Shown one piece after another: positions 18,008 through 27,496 of a stretch of DNA of 53,111 bases. This DNA comes from Bacteroides sp. GTDB lineage: Bacteria > Bacteroidota > Bacteroidia > Bacteroidales > SM23-62. Within the stretch, counting starts at the first letter, position 1. Each line of letters begins with the position of its first letter. Under the pieces are notes generated by a model. It did no database searches, was not told the DNA's origin, and worked only from the letters and a program-made list of their open reading frames with translations. The position numbers were made by a program, and so were the translations under genes. The stretch spans positions 1 through 53,111 of the forward strand of contig DRHS01000254.1 in assembly GCA_011053095.1 (NCBI GenBank). Direction: 5' to 3'.

Positions 18008-21000
18008 CTATTTTCTCTCCTGGAGATAGCGCTGGTAATAATCATTGAATTGCTCGTTTATCTCTGTAACCATCTCTTCAACCTCGAACTGGGCTGCGGA
18101 ACTGTTATATTCCTGCAACATCTGGAGTCCCAGCCGGATCTCATAATCCAGGCTCTGTCGTTGTACGGGTTCCAGGTCGTAATAATATGTCAGGTCCTCC
18201 AGCACAGCATCAACATGCTCCCTCATCAGGGCAGTCCCCTTTTCCTTCTCGCCGCATCGGAAATATGCATTTGCTATTGGGGGAACAAAGGCATCGAAAG
18301 GTACTTTGGGGTGAGGCATCAGTTCCAGACAGCGATCGAGTGCAAGTGATGCAGAGTCCATCTTGTTTACATTGATCAGTTCGTTTGCCAGGCGGGTGAA
18401 TTTATTCCTTAGCTTAATAACAGAAAGTGTACGAATGTTATAATAATCAAGGTGAACATCGGGTTGTTCCATTCGTCCATACTTGAAAGTATTCATCAAA
18501 CGCTCATACAGGGTATCAACATCTATCCTTCCATAGGTCAGGAAATTACGCCCTGTGGTTGCAATAGGAACCAGCCGGTAGGCAAGCCCCTCCATCTGAA
18601 GGTAGGCCTCCAGTTTCATAGATCCATCATTTCCGGCAGCCACAAAACAAATTGGCCTGTCCCAGTCAGTTGTAGCAAGGATATCAAGCTGCATAAGTTC
18701 ATTCTTAAGCATGCTGCTTTTACCAAGTGTCCATTCAATCTTATCAAGAATAAGTGCGGAATCTTTCGCAGCCACCACGCCATTTCTCAGGATTTTCTCT
18801 TTGTCAATGGGGATTGAGAATTTTTTCGTGGGTATATAATCAAGAGTTACTCCTGGCTGGGGATTGAATTTTGTTCTTGGGTCCTCACTGGCGACAAATT
18901 CGATTACCTCTTTCAGATCGACATGATTGTCGACACGGTCCATCATGTATATAATATTATTTGTTCCATCTAAATATTTAGATGGTGGCAGGCTCATTGG
19001 TATCGGCTCTGAATCATATGCTTTTCGGGTCATCTGATCGATATACCATTCCGTATTGAACAGCATGAGATTTATGATCCTTACATCCGTACGTATTCCT
19101 TCCACCTCCTGGGCATACCACAGGGGGAAAGTATCATTGTCACCATTGGTATACAGGATGGCTCCGGGTGGACATGAGTTGAGATAATTATGAGCCAGAT
19201 CTCTTGCCGTATATCGCCCCGATCGATCATGATCATCCCAGTTATCTTTTGCCATGACGCTCGGAACAAGAGCAAGGCTGAGTACAGTAGCAATTCCGGC
19301 ACTGAGAGATAGAGGAAGTTTCTTTTTGAAGAACTCGTAGACTGATAACACTCCAAGGCCGATCCATATCGCAAAGGCATAGAATGATGCAGCATAGGCG
19401 TAATCACGCTCCCGGGGCTCCATCGGTTTCTGGTTAAGGTATACGACTATTGCTACTCCGGTTATAATAAACAGTACCATTACGACAGAAAAATCTTTTT
19501 TTCTTTTTCCATAATGAAAGAATACCCCCAGGAGTCCAAGCAACAAGGGAAGCATGTAATATGTATTTCGGGCAGGATGCTCCCTGTACTTAGCCGGCAG
19601 TTTATCCAGGTTTCCAAGCCTGGCCTCATCCAGAAAATCTAAACCTGTGATCCAGTTTCCGTGAAGCAATCCACCATGTCCCTGAATATCATTCTGCTTG
19701 CCGGAAAAATTCCACATAAAATACCGGAAGTACATATGTCCAAGCTGGTATTTAAAGAAGAAAGCCAGATTGGTTCCGAATGAAGGTTTTATTACCGTCT
19801 GTGTCTCACCATTGCGGTCTCTGATCTGGACCCTGCTTCCTTTTACATTAACCCATCTTTCATATTCACTTACATGTTTCGGATCATTGCTGTACATCCT
19901 GGGAAAGATGGTGGTAAGCTGCTCGTCAAAAACATATTCTATTTTGTGGTCCTTTATTTTATACCTGCCATCAGATTTATAGTAGTTGGCACGTGTCTCT
20001 TTAGTGGCGATAACGGGAGCGTTGTAATACTGTCCTTTTACCAGTGGCCTCTGACCATACTGCTCCCGGTTCAGATAGGGAAGCAAATCAAATACGGTTT
20101 CAGGATTATTCATATCCATGGGCGGATTGACAGAAGAGCGTATGATGATAAGTGCGTAGGAAGAATAACCGATCATGATCATGGCAAATGAAAGGAGGAC
20201 CGTATTCAGAACTACTTTCCTGTGCTTCTGAGTATAATGTATGCCGTAAACAACACCTGCTATCACCAGCAGGATATAAAATAAAACACCGCTATTGTAT
20301 GGCAATTTGAAGCCATTTACAAACATCAACTCAAAGAAGGTTGCAAACCTGACAAACCACTGAATAACAGCATATTGTATAAATACGAGGATTCCCACTG
20401 AAATGGCGAGAGAGTAAAAAATGCCACGTGGTGTGACCTTGTATTTCTTAAAATAGTATACCAGAACAATGGCAGGGACTGACAGTAGGTTCAGCAGGTG
20501 GACACCTATCGAAAGTCCCAATAAATAAGCGATCAGCAGGAGCCACCGATTGGAATTTGGCTCATCGGCAACATTTTCCCATTTCAGTATGGCCCAAAAA
20601 GTTATGGCTGTAAAAAATGAGGAGACGGCATAAACTTCGCCTTCCACTGCTGAAAACCAGAATGAATCCGAAAAAGTGTAAGCAAGAGCTCCTACAAACC
20701 CTGCACCGATAATTGCTATCAGGTTACCGACCGAATTTTTTTCAGTATCCGATACAATTTTTCTGGCAAGATGAGTAATGGTCCAGAAAAGGAACAGGAT
20801 GGTGAAACTGCTGGACAGGGCAGACATGGCGTTAATCATTTTCGCAGCCGTCTCGGGACCCGAAGCGAATATGGAGAAAAAACGACCCATTATCATAAAT
20901 AAGGGTGCTCCCGGAGGGTGCATCACCTCAAGTTTGTAAGCTGTTGCAATAAATTCTCCACAGTCCCACAGACTGGTGGTTGGCTCTATGGTCAGAAGAT

Positions 21001-21070
21001 ATACAGTGGTAGCAATCCCGAAGGTTAGCCAGCCTATCAGGTTGTTCCAGAATTGAAATGATTTATTCAC
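18008..21070 (-). CDS. DUF2723/TMEM260-like membrane glycosyltransferase
   Basis: This large 1020-residue protein has about ten or more TM helices in its first half. The DUF2723 signature is near the N-terminus: WDCGEFIATAYK (35-46) and HPPGAPLF (51-58), with D36 and E39 as likely active-site acids. A long extracytoplasmic part and a helical TPR-like C-terminus follow. DUF2723 proteins have a GT-C-like fold, and the human relative TMEM260 is a protein O-mannosyltransferase, so a periplasmic protein-glycosylation role is plausible but inferred. The family is common and usually long in Bacteroidota. It is divergent from the metallopeptidase-like gene at 21168, with 97 bp between starts. Confidence 0.85.
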   Translation of the reverse strand: MNKSFQFWNNLIGWLTFGIATTVYLLTIEPTTSLWDCGEFIATAYKLEVMHPPGAPLFMIMGRFFSIFASGPETAAKMINAMSALSSSFTILFLFWTITHLARKIVSDTEKNSVGNLIAIIGAGFVGALAYTFSDSFWFSAVEGEVYAVSSFFTAITFWAILKWENVADEPNSNRWLLLIAYLLGLSIGVHLLNLLSVPAIVLVYYFKKYKVTPRGIFYSLAISVGILVFIQYAVIQWFVRFATFFELMFVNGFKLPYNSGVLFYILLVIAGVVYGIHYTQKHRKVVLNTVLLSFAMIMIGYSSYALIIIRSSVNPPMDMNNPETVFDLLPYLNREQYGQRPLVKGQYYNAPVIATKETRANYYKSDGRYKIKDHKIEYVFDEQLTTIFPRMYSNDPKHVSEYERWVNVKGSRVQIRDRNGETQTVIKPSFGTNLAFFFKYQLGHMYFRYFMWNFSGKQNDIQGHGGLLHGNWITGLDFLDEARLGNLDKLPAKYREHPARNTYYMLPLLLGLLGVFFHYGKRKKDFSVVMVLFIITGVAIVVYLNQKPMEPRERDYAYAASFYAFAIWIGLGVLSVYEFFKKKLPLSLSAGIATVLSLALVPSVMAKDNWDDHDRSGRYTARDLAHNYLNSCPPGAILYTNGDNDTFPLWYAQEVEGIRTDVRIINLMLFNTEWYIDQMTRKAYDSEPIPMSLPPSKYLDGTNNIIYMMDRVDNHVDLKEVIEFVASEDPRTKFNPQPGVTLDYIPTKKFSIPIDKEKILRNGVVAAKDSALILDKIEWTLGKSSMLKNELMQLDILATTDWDRPICFVAAGNDGSMKLEAYLQMEGLAYRLVPIATTGRNFLTYGRIDVDTLYERLMNTFKYGRMEQPDVHLDYYNIRTLSVIKLRNKFTRLANELINVNKMDSASLALDRCLELMPHPKVPFDAFVPPIANAYFRCGEKEKGTALMREHVDAVLEDLTYYYDLEPVQRQSLDYEIRLGLQMLQEYNSSAAQFEVEEMVTEINEQFNDYYQRYLQERK

Positions 21071-21167
21071 CGTAGAAATGTTTGGGTTTAAGGAATGGAT
21101 TAAGAATTTCTTGGCGAATTTAATGTTTTTTTATCATACCGGGAATTTATATTTTGCGGGACGTAAA

Positions 21168-24053
21168 ATGGGAAGATTATTATTTACTGTTAAGTGTTTC
21201 TGCCTGCTCGGACTATTCTTTTTAACAGAAGCTCCATCAGGTGCTCAATTTTATGACAAGGGACAGGAACCCGGCTATCTGAAGTGGGAACAAATTCGAA
21301 CCAAAAATTTCAGGGTAATATTCCCGGAAGATATCAATCGTGAGGCAAACCGGATGGCCCATATTCTGGAAAGCTATTATGAGCCCAATGCTGCATATCT
21401 CAACCATCGTCCCAAACCCATCTCTGTAGTTCTGCACAATCATTCTGTTTTATCCAATGGGTTTGTGGCATGGGCTCCCAAACGTATGGAGGTGGTTACA
21501 ACACCCTCCCCGACGAGTTATTCTCAGGATCATCTTGAGCAGCTTGCCCTTCATGAATTCCGGCATGTGGTACAGGTTGATAAGCTAAGACAGGGATTTA
21601 CCAAGGGATTGTCCTATGTGATCGGCGAAGCAGGAATAGGAGCTGTTGCAGGCCTTCTTCCCTTCTGGTACCTCGAAGGTGATGCTACAGATGCCGAAAC
21701 CAGGTTGTCTTATTCCGGGCGGGGACGGCTTCCCTCGTTTGAAATTGAAATGAAAGCTATTGTGGCTCAGCCTTCAGGGTTCTTTCATTATGAAAAGGCA
21801 GTTTTCGGATCCTACAGGGATTTCGTGCCGGACCATTACCGGATTGGTTACCAGATGGTAGCTCATGGACGGAACAAATATGGTAATGAACTGTGGGACA
21901 ATGTAGTCAACTTTACCGCCCGAAAGCCATTTACCCTTTTTCCAAACTATTTTGGCCTGAAAAAATATGCAGGATTATCTAAAGTCCAGCTGTACCAGGA
22001 AACTTATGAAACACTGCAAAATCATTGGGGGGATCAGGCCGGGAAACGTGAATATACTGCCAATGAACAGATTAACAGGATTCATAAAAACCATTATACT
22101 TCCTACAGGTTTCCAAGATATCTTAACGATTCGGTGATTTTTGCTGAGAAATCGGGGATAGACCAGATTCAGGAATTCATTGCCATTGACCGTGCTGGAA
22201 ATGAGAAACGCATTCACAGGCCTGGATTTTATGATGCTGCAAACATCAGCGTGGCATCCAATAAAATAGTATGGGCCGAGGTTATGTATGATATACGCTG
22301 GGAGCGCAGAAGTTATTCTGTAATCAAGATTTATGATATTCAGTCGAAACAGGAGCGATTCCTCAGGATGAAAACCCGCTATTTTGCTCCGGACATTTCT
22401 GATGATGGAAATTTTATTGCTGCAATCGAAACGGATGAGCAAAACAATTTCTTTCTTGTCATACTTCATTCCAATACCGGTGAAGTTATTGCCAAAGTAG
22501 AATCTCCGGATAATAAGTATCTCCAGTACCCGGTCTGGAGTGATGACCATAGCAGGGTTTACCTGACTCACCTCGGACAGGAGGGAAAAAAAATTATGTG
22601 CTACGACCTTACAGGTGAGGAGTGGAGCACTATTTTCGATGCCGGTTTTGAGGATATTGCTGAACTTTCTTGCAGAGGTAACTTCCTGGTATTCAGAGGG
22701 GGGTTTTCAGGCATTGATAACATATATGCCGTCAATCTTGAAAGCCTTAACTGTCAGAGAGTTACGTCCTCCAGGTTTGGGGCCTACACACCATGTCTTT
22801 CTGCGAATGGAGATACATTGATTTATGCAGATTATACTTCGCAAGGATTTGATCTGGTCAGGATGAAATTTGAGCCATCCGAATTTGATGCATTGGGTGA
22901 AGTTTCAGATCATAATGAGCATCTGAATATTCCTACTCCGGAAGAAAAATCACAGGTTCCGGTACCCGGAAATCCGGACAGGCAATTTGAAGTTAATAAA
23001 TACAGAAAAGCAGGCAACCTGTTTAACTTTCACAGCTGGGCCCCGCTGTATGTAGACCTGGAGAATCCGAGTATTGAGAACATGGATGTAAATCCGGGAT
23101 TGATGCTGATATCTCAGAATTTACTCAGCACTGCAACCACTGTACTTGGGTACGAGTATAATCTGAAAAAGAAGGATCATTTTCTGCATGCATCCTTTAC
23201 TTATTCCGGATGGTACCCTGAACTGACCCTTGGATTCGATTACGGAGGTCTGCCCTTAGTTGGTCCCCCGCCCGACAGTTCCGGCATGCTTTCGGAGGTA
23301 CGGACGGATATGAGCGTAAGATCAAAAGTGAATTTACCACTTAACCTCACTTACAACCGGTATATCATGGGATTGATCCCCTCGGCCGAGGTCAGGTATA
23401 GCAGGGCCTATTTTTATTACAATGAACCCAATGCCTATCATAGCGGTCTGACATTTCTGGATTACCGAATGTATTTTTACAGTCACCTGAAAAGGGGCAA
23501 GAGGGACATTCTTCCACGGTTTGGGGGAATACTGGATCTGAGATATGTCAACACACCGTTTGAAGACGAGCAGCTGGGTTCTCAGACCTATACATCTGCA
23601 GTACTTTACATTCCAGGAATATTGCCACACCAGACCTTGCGGGTATTTGCCGGAAAACAAAAACAGGATTCTGAAAATTACCTGATGGGAAACCTGTTGT
23701 CAATGCCCCGTGGTATCCACAGCCATACAGCCATAGAATTGACCAAATACACATTTGATTATGTATTCCCCCTGGGTTATCCGGACTGGCAGGTATGGAG
23801 AGCTGTGTATGTTAAAAGATTTCGTGGTTTGGTATTCTATGATTACGCTATCGGAAAGGATGTTTATATACATAACAGCGGGAATGGCCCGATAGATAAA
23901 GATTTTATGTCCCTGGGATTCGAACTAACCACGGATGTTCACCTGGCCCAGATATTTGTGCCCTTTAATATTGGAGGCAGATTTATTTATATCCCTGAAA
24001 CGGGCGAGACCTCAGGTGAGTTTATTTTCTCTGTTGATCTCAGTCAATATTGA
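21168..24053 (+). CDS. HExxH peptidase-like, beta-propeller, outer-membrane protein
   Basis: This exported protein of 961 residues has three recognisable parts. The first, after a signal peptide, is a gluzincin-like domain with HEFRH (129-133) and a downstream Glu in WYLEGDATDAET (E170). The second, about 300-640, is a series of TolB-like propeller blades (for example APDISDDGNFIAAIE and YPVWSDDHSRVYLT). The third, about 650-961, is rich in alternating aromatic and polar strands and looks like an outer-membrane barrel. I chose the ATG at 21168 because it starts a signal peptide; an in-frame ATG at 21078 would add a stretch without one and would leave no promoter space. The substrate is unknown. 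Confidence 0.75.
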   Translation: MGRLLFTVKCFCLLGLFFLTEAPSGAQFYDKGQEPGYLKWEQIRTKNFRVIFPEDINREANRMAHILESYYEPNAAYLNHRPKPISVVLHNHSVLSNGFVAWAPKRMEVVTTPSPTSYSQDHLEQLALHEFRHVVQVDKLRQGFTKGLSYVIGEAGIGAVAGLLPFWYLEGDATDAETRLSYSGRGRLPSFEIEMKAIVAQPSGFFHYEKAVFGSYRDFVPDHYRIGYQMVAHGRNKYGNELWDNVVNFTARKPFTLFPNYFGLKKYAGLSKVQLYQETYETLQNHWGDQAGKREYTANEQINRIHKNHYTSYRFPRYLNDSVIFAEKSGIDQIQEFIAIDRAGNEKRIHRPGFYDAANISVASNKIVWAEVMYDIRWERRSYSVIKIYDIQSKQERFLRMKTRYFAPDISDDGNFIAAIETDEQNNFFLVILHSNTGEVIAKVESPDNKYLQYPVWSDDHSRVYLTHLGQEGKKIMCYDLTGEEWSTIFDAGFEDIAELSCRGNFLVFRGGFSGIDNIYAVNLESLNCQRVTSSRFGAYTPCLSANGDTLIYADYTSQGFDLVRMKFEPSEFDALGEVSDHNEHLNIPTPEEKSQVPVPGNPDRQFEVNKYRKAGNLFNFHSWAPLYVDLENPSIENMDVNPGLMLISQNLLSTATTVLGYEYNLKKKDHFLHASFTYSGWYPELTLGFDYGGLPLVGPPPDSSGMLSEVRTDMSVRSKVNLPLNLTYNRYIMGLIPSAEVRYSRAYFYYNEPNAYHSGLTFLDYRMYFYSHLKRGKRDILPRFGGILDLRYVNTPFEDEQLGSQTYTSAVLYIPGILPHQTLRVFAGKQKQDSENYLMGNLLSMPRGIHSHTAIELTKYTFDYVFPLGYPDWQVWRAVYVKRFRGLVFYDYAIGKDVYIHNSGNGPIDKDFMSLGFELTTDVHLAQIFVPFNIGGRFIYIPETGETSGEFIFSVDLSQY

Positions 24054-24100
24054 TTGGAGGTATTTGTTTCTGTTCTGCTTTCAGATCTGTTCAATGAGCT

Positions 24101-24706
24101 TTAATCACTCTCTCCACTTTCAAAATCATAATTGAGTCTGAAATAGCCGGGATAAACAATTTCTATTGTTCCGACAAGAATGCTTGGTTTTACTTTTATA
24201 CTGACACGGGTTGGCCGGTCACTTGCATCTGCCAGATTGAGTCCGAAGTTAACCAAGGCCGCGCGTGAGTCCTTTTTTAATAATTCTATCAGATCCGTGT
24301 TAAGACGCAGAGGAATTATTTGAACACCTCCATTGGCAGGGATCTCTATTCGTTGGTTCAGTGTGCCTTGCGCAATCTCCACATCATCAATAAGCGCGAT
24401 GTATTCCAGTTTGTTGAGAGCCGCTGTTGCCGGATTCGGATTCATGGCTTCAATATTCAGGGTGAAATCAAGGGGTAATTCTCCTATAAGGATAGAAGCG
24501 GATATGATGCCCATTTCAACATAGCTGATGTCACCAAAACTGCTAATATTGCTGACATCCACACCGGCAAGCTCCGGATTTTCAAGGGTTGTAACCCTGA
24601 ATTCACATTTTCCAAAGCTTGTAACTTCTTTCAGGAAACTGCATGAGTTGAGTAAAAAAGCAGCCATAATTAGTGCTGCAAAGAACTTTGTAAATTTTCG
24701 TATCAT
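24101..24706 (-). CDS. LEA14-like (LEA type 2) lipoprotein
   Basis: This 201-residue protein has a lipoprotein signal (MIRKFTKFFAALIMAAFLLNSC) with the lipobox ending in Cys. The body resembles the late-embryogenesis-abundant type 2 (WHy) beta-sandwich: LDFTLNIEAMNPNPATAALNKLEYIALIDDVEIAQGTL is the typical core with Asn-Pro. Such proteins are thought to be stabilising or structural, and the precise role is unknown. I prefer the ATG at 24706 to that at 24730 because it places the basic residues next to the hydrophobic core. It is divergent from the TonB-like gene. Confidence 0.78.
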   Translation of the reverse strand: MIRKFTKFFAALIMAAFLLNSCSFLKEVTSFGKCEFRVTTLENPELAGVDVSNISSFGDISYVEMGIISASILIGELPLDFTLNIEAMNPNPATAALNKLEYIALIDDVEIAQGTLNQRIEIPANGGVQIIPLRLNTDLIELLKKDSRAALVNFGLNLADASDRPTRVSIKVKPSILVGTIEIVYPGYFRLNYDFESGESD

Positions 24707-24771
24707 AATCCGGTAGCATTGAACGTTCAATAATTGCTAAATTTACACAAAGAAATTAACATCTGCTCTTT

Positions 24772-25512
24772 ATGTCAAGATTGTGGGACCGTTTGGATGA
24801 AAGAGTTCAGGAGAATGCCACGGGTATTCTCGGGACAATTGCATTTCATATGGTTCTGATCCTTGTTTTCCTGATCATAAAGATTTCTACCGAAAGAGTC
24901 CGCCTTGAAAACCTCATCCTGGTTGATTTTGAAGAAGAACAGATCGAAGAGCAATTGGAGACAGAAGAGCCGGACCCGGAATTTGCGGAACGCCTCGCAA
25001 GGTATCTTGAGGAACCCGGTTTGAATGTTCCGGTGAACCTGGCCAGGAAGATTGATCAGGAACTCAGCACTGAAGAATTTGTCAGAGAAATGGAGCAGGA
25101 TCTCGATGAAAACAGGCCGGAGGATCAGAAAGAACTTCAGGACCGGTTAAGGGAACTGGAGGAAATGGAGAAGGAAGACCTGATCGTGGAGGGCGATCAG
25201 GAGGAAAAGATGCCGGCGAACATTTACGAGGGACCTACAAATATTCATTACGAACTGGAAAACAGATACCATCTGAGATTACCGGTCCCGGTTTACAAGT
25301 GCGAAGGAGCCGGTCTTATAGAAATTAAGATAGCTGTCGACCAGAGGGGAAGGGTGGTACAGGCCGAAACGGATAAAGCCGGTAAATCTGCCAATGAGAT
25401 ATGCCTTGCCGAAGCTGCAAAAAAGGCTGCACTCAGCACCCGTTTTAATTCAAATTACAATGCCCCCGCCCGGCAGACAGGCAGCATCATCTACCATTTC
25501 ATCGCCCAATAA
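24772..25512 (+). CDS. TonB-like inner-membrane protein with acidic spacer
   Basis: This 246-residue protein has one N-terminal TM helix (about 19-40). A highly acidic, helical spacer rich in Glu follows (about 50-155). The C-terminal domain (about 165-246) has the pattern VPVYKCEGAGLIEIKIAVDQRGRVVQAE, like the beta-alpha-beta of TonB/TolA C-terminal domains. TonB spacers are normally Pro- and Lys-rich; here the spacer is Glu-rich and likely coiled. No exbB or exbD genes are adjacent. A role as an energy transducer is possible; a structural TolA-like role is an alternative. Confidence 0.65.
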   Translation: MSRLWDRLDERVQENATGILGTIAFHMVLILVFLIIKISTERVRLENLILVDFEEEQIEEQLETEEPDPEFAERLARYLEEPGLNVPVNLARKIDQELSTEEFVREMEQDLDENRPEDQKELQDRLRELEEMEKEDLIVEGDQEEKMPANIYEGPTNIHYELENRYHLRLPVPVYKCEGAGLIEIKIAVDQRGRVVQAETDKAGKSANEICLAEAAKKAALSTRFNSNYNAPARQTGSIIYHFIAQ

Positions 25513-25708
25513 CCCCGCAAAATTGAATTATTATAGAAGGCATTGCTAAAAAAGCCGCCTGTAAGATTTTCCTGCATCGGGCATTGATACCCCGTCGCTG
25601 ACAGCTGCGCTTACGCACAGCTGAAAGGCTCCTAAGCCATCAATGCCTTCAGCGGGAAAAGGTTGAAACGGCGTTTTAGCAAAGCCGTAATTAATCAATT
25701 TTGCGGGG
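25513..25708. repeat. 196-bp palindromic intergenic element (MITE- or cruciform-like)
   Basis: The whole gap between two convergent genes is a nested imperfect palindrome. The ends are perfect 14-bp inverted repeats (ccccgcaaaattga at 25513-25526, complement at 25695-25708). Pairing resumes inward (ttgctaaaa with ttttagcaa; ggcattgat at 25580-25588 with 25639-25647). It closes on a central hairpin with CAGCTG arms at 25602-25607 and 25618-25623. It encodes nothing evident. No clear target-site duplication is visible. It could be a non-autonomous mobile element, an extended bidirectional terminator, or a structured RNA. Confidence 0.8.
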
Positions 25709-25726
25709 ATTGGATATGGTCTGAGA

Positions 25727-26707
25727 TCAGTAGAGTCGGCGGGCTGAGCGGACGATGTCATGGTTATTAATGTCATTCATGCAGCGGAAGTGTCCTCTGG
25801 GGCATTTTTCCTTTCCGATTTTTGTACATGGCCGGCAGGACAATCCTTTTGTTTCAAAGATTTCTGATGCGGGATCAGGGAGGTAGGGATACATTCCAAA
25901 CTCCGGAATTGTATGTCCCCAGACAGAAAGTATTTTTTTCTTAAACGCAGAAGCAATATGCATCAATCCTGTGTCAGGCGAAATTACTATCCTGCTCTGT
26001 CTGATCAGTGAGGCGGACTGGTTGATATTATACTTTCCTACTGCGTTGAACACATTTTCTCCGGTCTGTTCCTCTATCTCTTTTCCGAGTAACTGCTCAC
26101 GTTTGCCTCCAAGTAAAACTACCGGCAGCTTAAGCTCCCGGCAAATATCCACCATTTTTTCAAGCGGCATCTGTTTGGTTCCGTGCTGTGCTCCGGTTAC
26201 AAGAGCCACAAAGCCTTCATGAAAGTTGGAAGGCAGGTCCGAAAGGGGGACTTCATCATTTTCAGGAACGAAATATTCAAGTCCCTTTTCATCATTTGTA
26301 ACATCAAACAATTTCAAAGTCTCCAAATATCGATCAACGATGTGAAGGTCCGGGAGACGATTAATTTTAAACCGGATCATAAGGAACTTTTGAAAATTGA
26401 CCTTTGGAAATGTAAAGGACATTATTTTCAGTCTTGATTTTATCAGATGGCTGCGAATGCTCCTGTGAAGGTCGATAATGTAATCGAAGTTCTCCATCTT
26501 CAGCTGATCGGTCAGTGCTGAAAGATTATCATCCAGCAGGTGTATCTTATTAATGTGGGGATTGCCCTTCAGCAGGGGTAGAAATGCCTTTTTTGTCACA
26601 TAATGAATCTCGGCTTCCTCAACCTGCTCTTTAAGACATCTCACCACGGGAGAAGTAAGCACGATATCTCCAATGGAACTGAATCGTATGATAAGGAACT
26701 TTACCAG
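25727..26707 (-). CDS. GT9-family heptosyltransferase-like glycosyltransferase
   Basis: Glycosyltransferase family 9 (WaaC/WaaF-like) proteins add heptose or related sugars to lipopolysaccharide core. The first conventional start (GTG at 26662) would cut off the conserved N-terminal strand and loop KFLIIRFSSIGDIVLTSP, which is encoded in frame up to about 26701. An in-frame stop lies at 26719-26717, and between it and 26662 there is no ATG, GTG or TTG. The best start is therefore CTG at 26707 (then VKFLIIRF; 326 residues), unless there is a base error. The C-terminal half has PDTGLMHIASAF and SVWGHTIPEFG, the donor-binding region of the family. It directly follows the hydrolase gene. Confidence 0.85.
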   Translation of the reverse strand: MVKFLIIRFSSIGDIVLTSPVVRCLKEQVEEAEIHYVTKKAFLPLLKGNPHINKIHLLDDNLSALTDQLKMENFDYIIDLHRSIRSHLIKSRLKIMSFTFPKVNFQKFLMIRFKINRLPDLHIVDRYLETLKLFDVTNDEKGLEYFVPENDEVPLSDLPSNFHEGFVALVTGAQHGTKQMPLEKMVDICRELKLPVVLLGGKREQLLGKEIEEQTGENVFNAVGKYNINQSASLIRQSRIVISPDTGLMHIASAFKKKILSVWGHTIPEFGMYPYLPDPASEIFETKGLSCRPCTKIGKEKCPRGHFRCMNDINNHDIVRSARRLY

Positions 26708-26712
26708 GTAGC

Positions 26713-27456
26713 TTATTTATTGAGGTTATTGACGTAGAAAAGAAGGGCAAGCCAGTATTCGTCTTTAGATGGGCTGTCTTCCCAGAGTGCTTTTGCTCCG
26801 TGCATTGCTGCTTTTTCCGGCAGGAACATAGTATAATCCTCCTCCAGGATATTGATCAGCATTTGTTTGACATACGGTTGTTCACGCTCTGTAACGGCTA
26901 CAAATAAAGGCTTGGACCAGGAGGAATCGATCTCTTCTTCCATCCTTAAATCATCACCGAAATATTCTCCAGGACTAAATGCAATCACTGCTTTAACATT
27001 CGTGTTATCTTTTCCTTCAAGCATGACCAGTGAGGCAGAATAGGAACTTCCAAGAAGAATGACCTCTTTGGGATTCAAAGCCCAGGCAAAATCGATTGCC
27101 GCTCTGATATCCTGTGCGGCATCCAGGAATTTTACCGAAGAACCCTTACTACCCAGATTCCGAGCAGTTTCATTACGAACAAAGTTTGAATTATCACCAG
27201 ACCTGAGGTCAACGGCAAGACAATTATATCTCAATTTCTGAAACCGCAGGGCAATCTCATTGAATTCTCCCCTGCTTGATCCGGCCTGGTGAAACAACAG
27301 GATGTATGGATATTCTTCGTTAATAAGGTATTTATCCGCCGTGATCTGAATCCCATCTTCAGAATTGAAAGTCACTTTTTCTTTTACTCCCCGCTGTGCA
27401 ATGGATAGCGTCAGGGACAGAAAAAGGAGTGAAATTGTATAGATTATTTTTATCAT
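26713..27456 (-). CDS. Secreted alpha/beta hydrolase
   Basis: This 247-residue protein has a signal peptide (MIKIIYTISLLFLSLTLSIAQ). An alpha/beta hydrolase fold of the dienelactone-hydrolase type follows. The oxyanion region is LLFHQAGSSRGE, the nucleophile elbow is LGSSYSAS (Ser expected to be catalytic), and a late His occurs in KAAMHGAKAL. It is probably an esterase or peptidase-like enzyme of the periplasm or outer membrane; the substrate is unknown. The GT9 gene begins about 5 nt after its stop, so the two are co-transcribed. It lies downstream of atpDC but 40 nt away. Confidence 0.82.
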   Translation of the reverse strand: MIKIIYTISLLFLSLTLSIAQRGVKEKVTFNSEDGIQITADKYLINEEYPYILLFHQAGSSRGEFNEIALRFQKLRYNCLAVDLRSGDNSNFVRNETARNLGSKGSSVKFLDAAQDIRAAIDFAWALNPKEVILLGSSYSASLVMLEGKDNTNVKAVIAFSPGEYFGDDLRMEEEIDSSWSKPLFVAVTEREQPYVKQMLINILEEDYTMFLPEKAAMHGAKALWEDSPSKDEYWLALLFYVNNLNK

Positions 27457-27496
27457 CAGTGAATTGTTTGATGGTAAAGGTACAAGAAACAGGCCA

